A stretch of 64,000 nt of DNA from Polydactylus sextarius (taxonomy: Eukaryota > Chordata > Actinopteri > Polynemidae): positions 11,281,514-11,345,513 of the forward strand of contig CM028916.1 in NCBI GenBank assembly GCA_016801845.1, written 5' to 3'. The translations under genes and the position numbers were made by a program. Below the pieces are notes generated by a model. It searched no databases and was not told the origin of the DNA. It saw only the letters and a list, made by a program, of their open reading frames with translations. Of this stretch, positions 59,601 through 64,000 are shown one piece after another; position 1 is the first letter of the stretch, and every line of letters begins with the position of its first letter.

Positions 59601-62600
59601 AGGTATTTTTCCTGTTTGAAGCAGTGTCATGAACTCCTTGATGTGTATGTGGAAGTAGAACATATTTGCTGTTTCCAAATAAGAAAAAAAAAAAAAAAAA
59701 CATCACAAACTTGATATTTTAGGCATGTTTATGAAACCCGGAGAACATAACCCTATGGTTAAGCGACATAGTGAACATAGCTGTGTGCTGCTTATTTGCC
59801 TCAGTCTTGTTTGTATCGTTGTGCTGGCCCAGAGTCAGAAGTGTCAGACGGAGAGAACAGCCTTCCTCTGTCTGCCTCCCTGGCCGGGCTGACACAGTGG
59901 CTGTGGCACAGACGGCAGACAGCTGCATCTATCTGGCTTCCTCTATTTGCTATTTGGAAACCAGTGACTTCATTACCGCAGACCAGTGCAGCTGCACTCT
60001 CTGGCTGTCTCCTGGGCTGTCTGCTCTGTCTGTCTGTCTGTCTGTCTGCCTGTCTGCCTGCCTGCCTGCCTGCTTGTCAGTCATTCTCATGGGCTGTATC
60101 TAATTGGATTTTGGCAGGCAAGCTAATTGTTACTGTGCTGCCGGCTCCTCTTCCTCCTACCTCCACCTCTTCTTCTATCTCAACATCAATCTTCCATCTG
60201 CCTGCTTCTCTTGGGTTCACGTCCTCATGAGTCTTGACTTATGGCCTTCATTCAGCCATCCTTCGTTCATCATCATCCCTTTATTTGAGCCCAGACAGTC
60301 CTGCTGTTGCCCACATGTGTCTGTAAAGAGTCGATACCCCCTGGGCCCCAATCAGCGGACAGTAACAAAATAAGCAGCCAAATGAGCCGATAAGTCAATC
60401 GTTACATAAGCAATAAGCCCACTTGTGTGCGACTGCAAGGCGGATGAGAGGAAAGCCAGTGGCTATTGATCGAGTCTCTGACCTTGATGGATGTGGCGAG
60501 TTGCTGGACGACATGAACGCTGAATAGGAGGAGGAGGATATGGACCTAGAGAGGAGGAAATGGAAAAAGAGTGAAAGGAGACACGGTTACAGAGGCCACC
60601 GCTGGTGTTGCACAAGTTCCCGTTTGTGTTAAGATTTGTCCACCTCCCCTCTGACTGCCTGAATGTTTGTAACTCAGACAGGCTGCTAGACAGAAGTAGT
60701 ATCAGGTAGACACAAAAAAGTATGTGGTTGGAAAACATGCCAGACCTGAGGGAGGCACTTGAGTAAATGAGGGAAGGGCACAGAAGAGAAGAAGTTGAGA
60801 GGTTGGTTTGGATGTTGCCCTAGTCACAATGTGCTCTATACTGGTTGTCTTCCATGAATTGGCCCGTTTCAGCTGAGTTGTTACAGGGGGCTTGGGCCCC
60901 TAGCTCTTCTTTTCCCGAGTTGAAAATTAACCTCCCAAAGACCTGAGCTGAACCACAAATCTAGCCTGGAACAGCCCTCTTGGTTGGCCAATCACAGGCC
61001 GGCTTATAGCTCGCATTTCCCCAGCTACACTCGCTCCTTTGCCCCCCAGCCCACCCCAAGTCACCCACACACATATTTCTATGTCTGTTTGAGCAATTAT
61101 CCACTTATACTGAATACACAGCAGCTTCTTTGAATGCTGGCCCAGAGTAACCTACAGTCTGTCACGCCTGTACAGAGCTGTATGTAGTTTGGTGTGGAAG
61201 ACCGTCCATGTTCCCTGTGCACAACACGCTGTGCCTTGGCCAGTGTTCGCTGCCTGTTGTAAAGAGCTAAATGGGGCCCCGCAAGGTAGGAGGGGCTGAG
61301 CCAAGGGGCCTCTGGTATGTCACCATCAGGTCAGTGCCAGTATCACAGCTCCATAACAGCATTGCAGCTCATTGGAGGAACGCCAAAGTCATTACTTCCC
61401 AGTCCTTTTCTTGAATAGATAAGAATCTTCTCCAGTTTTTGGTTGCAGAACCAACATTTGGAAATGGTTGAAAGCTTCAGTCAGCCACAGTTCAGTTCAC
61501 CACTTAAATTAGTTGTACACCAACTCACAGCTTTTCCTCAGCCATACAAACCCACAGTTAAAAAAAAGGTATCCTTGGTTGGCCGGTGGTAATTTCCCAG
61601 CCCAGCTGCAGCTTGTTATTTTTTGACTGTTTCTTTGGCTTGGGCTTTTTCCCACATCACCACCAGAAGAAAAAGATAATGTGCTGCTGTGGGACTGATG
61701 TGAGCTAGCCACAGCAGCAGGCAGGAGAGATAGGTCAGTCCAGATACAGTGGAGCCTGTGCCATGTCTGCCAACAGTCTCATAGACTAAACAAACTGGCA
61801 AAGCCCCTCCCTGACAAATGCCCTGCAGGCTTTAAAAGAGCCCTGGACTGACAGCCTGTTTGCATGTTCACTGTGCTTCGGCCCACCCCCCACCTCCAGG
61901 CATAAGACCAGTTTGTTGCTTGTAAGGAAAATGAAAGCGAGAGCAAGTGAAAGAGAGGGGAATATAATGGGCTACGAGTTCAAACAAGACTGTAAGAAGA
62001 GAAAGCAGCTTACATAGAAACATGTCAGACTGGCTTGCTGGGGTTGTTTTGCATGAGACCAGAATAATGAGGAGTCTTGGTATTAATTAATCGATGTGTT
62101 GATGAGAAGATTAACTGTCCAGTGTCTAGTCTCCCTGGGAGACAGTCAGACGAGCGGGTCGTGTGTGCGTTGGGGGGCGGGGAGTCGGCGGCGAGGGAGG
62201 TATACTGTAAAAAGACTGTGGGAGACCGCCAGCCTGTGCACGTTGTGTGTGATCGAAGAGAGTGCGTTTGCATTTGAAAGACTCTTCTGTGCCGCCTTCC
62301 CAGTGGGGACGGTGATTAATGAAGATATAAATGGAGAGACCCAGAGACGGCGTTTTCCATAGGAGCTGCATATACACAGCAGACACGCACACATACAATT
62401 ACATATACACAACATATAGGCACTTAGACTCCCTCTTTCATATTTTCTCCCACAGCCCCAGTCTCTCAGACAGGGAGATAAACACAGGATATCAAAGGCG
62501 TGTCATGAGTCCCGCTGGGCTGCCACCCGGCACATCCACAACGCATTAAGCTCAGCCACTACACTGATCAATTATGCATGTTGCAAACACTGGGAAATCA

Positions 62601-64000
62601 GGGCAAAGTAGTCGGTCTGTACGATTAAAGGAATCCCCATTTCTCCACTTTTCCCAGTAATGTTTTTGTGTATTTGATAATGGCTTGTGATTTCCATATG
62701 GAAGTGATTGTTCCTTGGATGCTTGATTAAGAGTCCACGTTCTTTTGTCAAATGGTCCCACATGCTTAATTGCGTACAACAATAGCAGCTCAAGTCAAGC
62801 GCTGCTGTGACCCGTGCTAGTTTTGACCTTCAGCCCACGCTCCAGATGTAAGCATGAATATACCAAACAACTGTGAAACGCAAACTTGCCGAGAACGCGG
62901 GTAGGTGATTGCTTGTCCTTTAAGTCCTTTATTTTGCAGCCTCACCTTTGCTCCACTTACATCAAACTCCAACTGTTTCTTTCCCTTCCTCTACTGGCTG
63001 CTCCTATACCTTGTAAATCCTTATCTCACCAGGGGTCTGACTGATGTTGCTCAGGACAAGGCTGTAAAGTTAGCAACTGAAAAACAGACTGCATTAGTCA
63101 AGGTGAAGCTTGACAGGTGACATTTTGTGCTTTGCCCAGACTCCCATCTCATTCTGCTTCTACCACACTCAATGCTGATGTGTTTATCTCACTGCAATTC
63201 CCACCTGCAGTGACGCCGCTCTTGGGAATCATCCCTCTCCCTGATATTTCTAAGGGCAGACACACATGCAAACATGCCGTCTTCTTTGCCTCATATCCCC
63301 CAGGGGTCCGTACGAGCTCATCTAGATCCTGTAAATAGAGGAACTGTTTCCCTCTGGATCTTTTACAGTCCCAATGTACTTCTTTACAACACAAACCAAG
63401 TAGTAGCCAGCGTTCAAGGTCTTTCACCTTTAAATGCATTATGCGCAATTAATTACATAATTGTGTTCATAAAAGTACCTTTTTTGTGTTTATGTTTGAG
63501 TGCGCTTCAGCTATGGAAGCCTAATTAAGGGCTGCATGTGTTGAAGCTGGTGAGCGTACTTCAACCTTTCAACCAAGCTAATAGTCAAGTCCTCCTTAAC
63601 AGCGCCCAAGCAACAGAGTGGGAGTGTGTGCGACTCTTGTCGAGCATGTGGCACTGATTCTTTGCATGTCCGGCTCTTTCCTTGGCTTCACTGTGGCTCA
63701 TGTAAAACAGCCCTGCTGCCGGGGCGACTTGGCCGGCATGGAGCCTTATTAGCCTCGACTTTATCCTTTGAAGAGTGAAGCATTGCCTTGTGGTTTACAG
63801 TCTGACTACACTTTAACCAGTTCCTGTGACAAGTGCACTTTGTTATGCCAGACATTTTCTGTGTCATCACAACGAAAATGCACTGGCTGAGACGCATCCT
63901 GATCCCATATGACACCACATGTACAGTAGTTTTTGATAAAATGACTCATGCTGAGGGAATATAAATCTTGCCTCCAGTCAGATGGTGGTGAATTGTAGAA
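56679..64000 (+). other. skil intron after first coding exon (runs off window)
   Basis: At least 7.3 kb of intron; I looked for the next SnoN exon (human WYPVIKQE region) in plus-strand frames and did not find it. Open frames such as 58553-59029 (158 codons, non-ATG start) and 59771-60230 (from TCTG repeats) match no known family. Several segments between 62560 and 63600 are unique, ATTA-rich and free of simple repeats, and could be regulatory. Confidence 0.55.
60025..60073. repeat. (TCTG)n(CCTG)n repeat
   Basis: About six TCTG units grade into CCTG units in the skil intron. It encodes spurious Ser-Val-Cys-Leu repeats on the plus strand. Confidence 0.9.

Noticed and set aside
59771..60230. 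Ser/Cys/Leu-repeat proteins at 59771-60230
   Set aside because: Produced by the TCTG/CCTG microsatellite.
1..64000. CRISPR arrays, phage genes, operons, retroviral genes
   Set aside because: None seen; repeats are microsatellites, foldbacks and retroelement remnants of a vertebrate genome.

Overview
The window is nuclear DNA from a ray-finned fish, probably a percomorph-like teleost. It holds intron-rich vertebrate genes with GT-AG splice sites, AT-rich introns, many microsatellites, a tRNA-derived SINE, and proteins closest to fish or human orthologues. I see no bacterial operons, CRISPR arrays, phage or viral genes.

Layout, left to right. (1) 225-2157, minus: the first five coding exons of an SPPL2-type intramembrane aspartyl protease (sppl2, SPPL2B-like); the catalytic part lies off the left edge. 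(2) 3238-3627: two identical tRNA-Glu(CTC) genes in the spacer between two divergent genes. (3) 5218-8768, plus: complete dapk3 (ZIP kinase), 8 coding exons, 454 aa. (4) 11310-19597, minus: complete phc3 (Polyhomeotic-like PRC1 subunit), 14 coding exons, about 947 aa, tail-to-tail with dapk3. (5) 23143-45363, plus: complete prkci (atypical PKC iota), 18 coding exons, 588 aa. (6) 55557-56678, plus: first coding exon (374 aa) of skil (SnoN), followed by an intron running off the right edge.

The genes are independently transcribed and form no operon. phc3(-), prkci(+) and skil(+) keep the order and orientation of human 3q26.2. sppl2 and dapk3 correspond to human 19p13.3 genes, so two human synteny blocks meet between dapk3 and phc3, near 10.3-11.3 kb. 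The products act in membrane proteolysis, myosin and cytoskeletal phosphorylation, Polycomb silencing, cell polarity, and TGF-beta/SMAD repression.

I found no new enzymatic or defence system. The less ordinary signals are structural. A degenerate minisatellite in a phc3 intron appears built from copies of the adjacent exon end and 5' splice site. Microsatellites sit directly in splice-critical positions: a GTT run forming a prkci acceptor, and a TG run filling a tiny phc3 intron. A CAGA (SMAD-box) repeat lies at the presumed skil promoter. There are also perfect long palindromes, a SINE with target-site duplication, and overlapping uORFs ahead of skil. Exon boundaries come from reading frame, splice consensus and remembered family sequences; no alignment was run.
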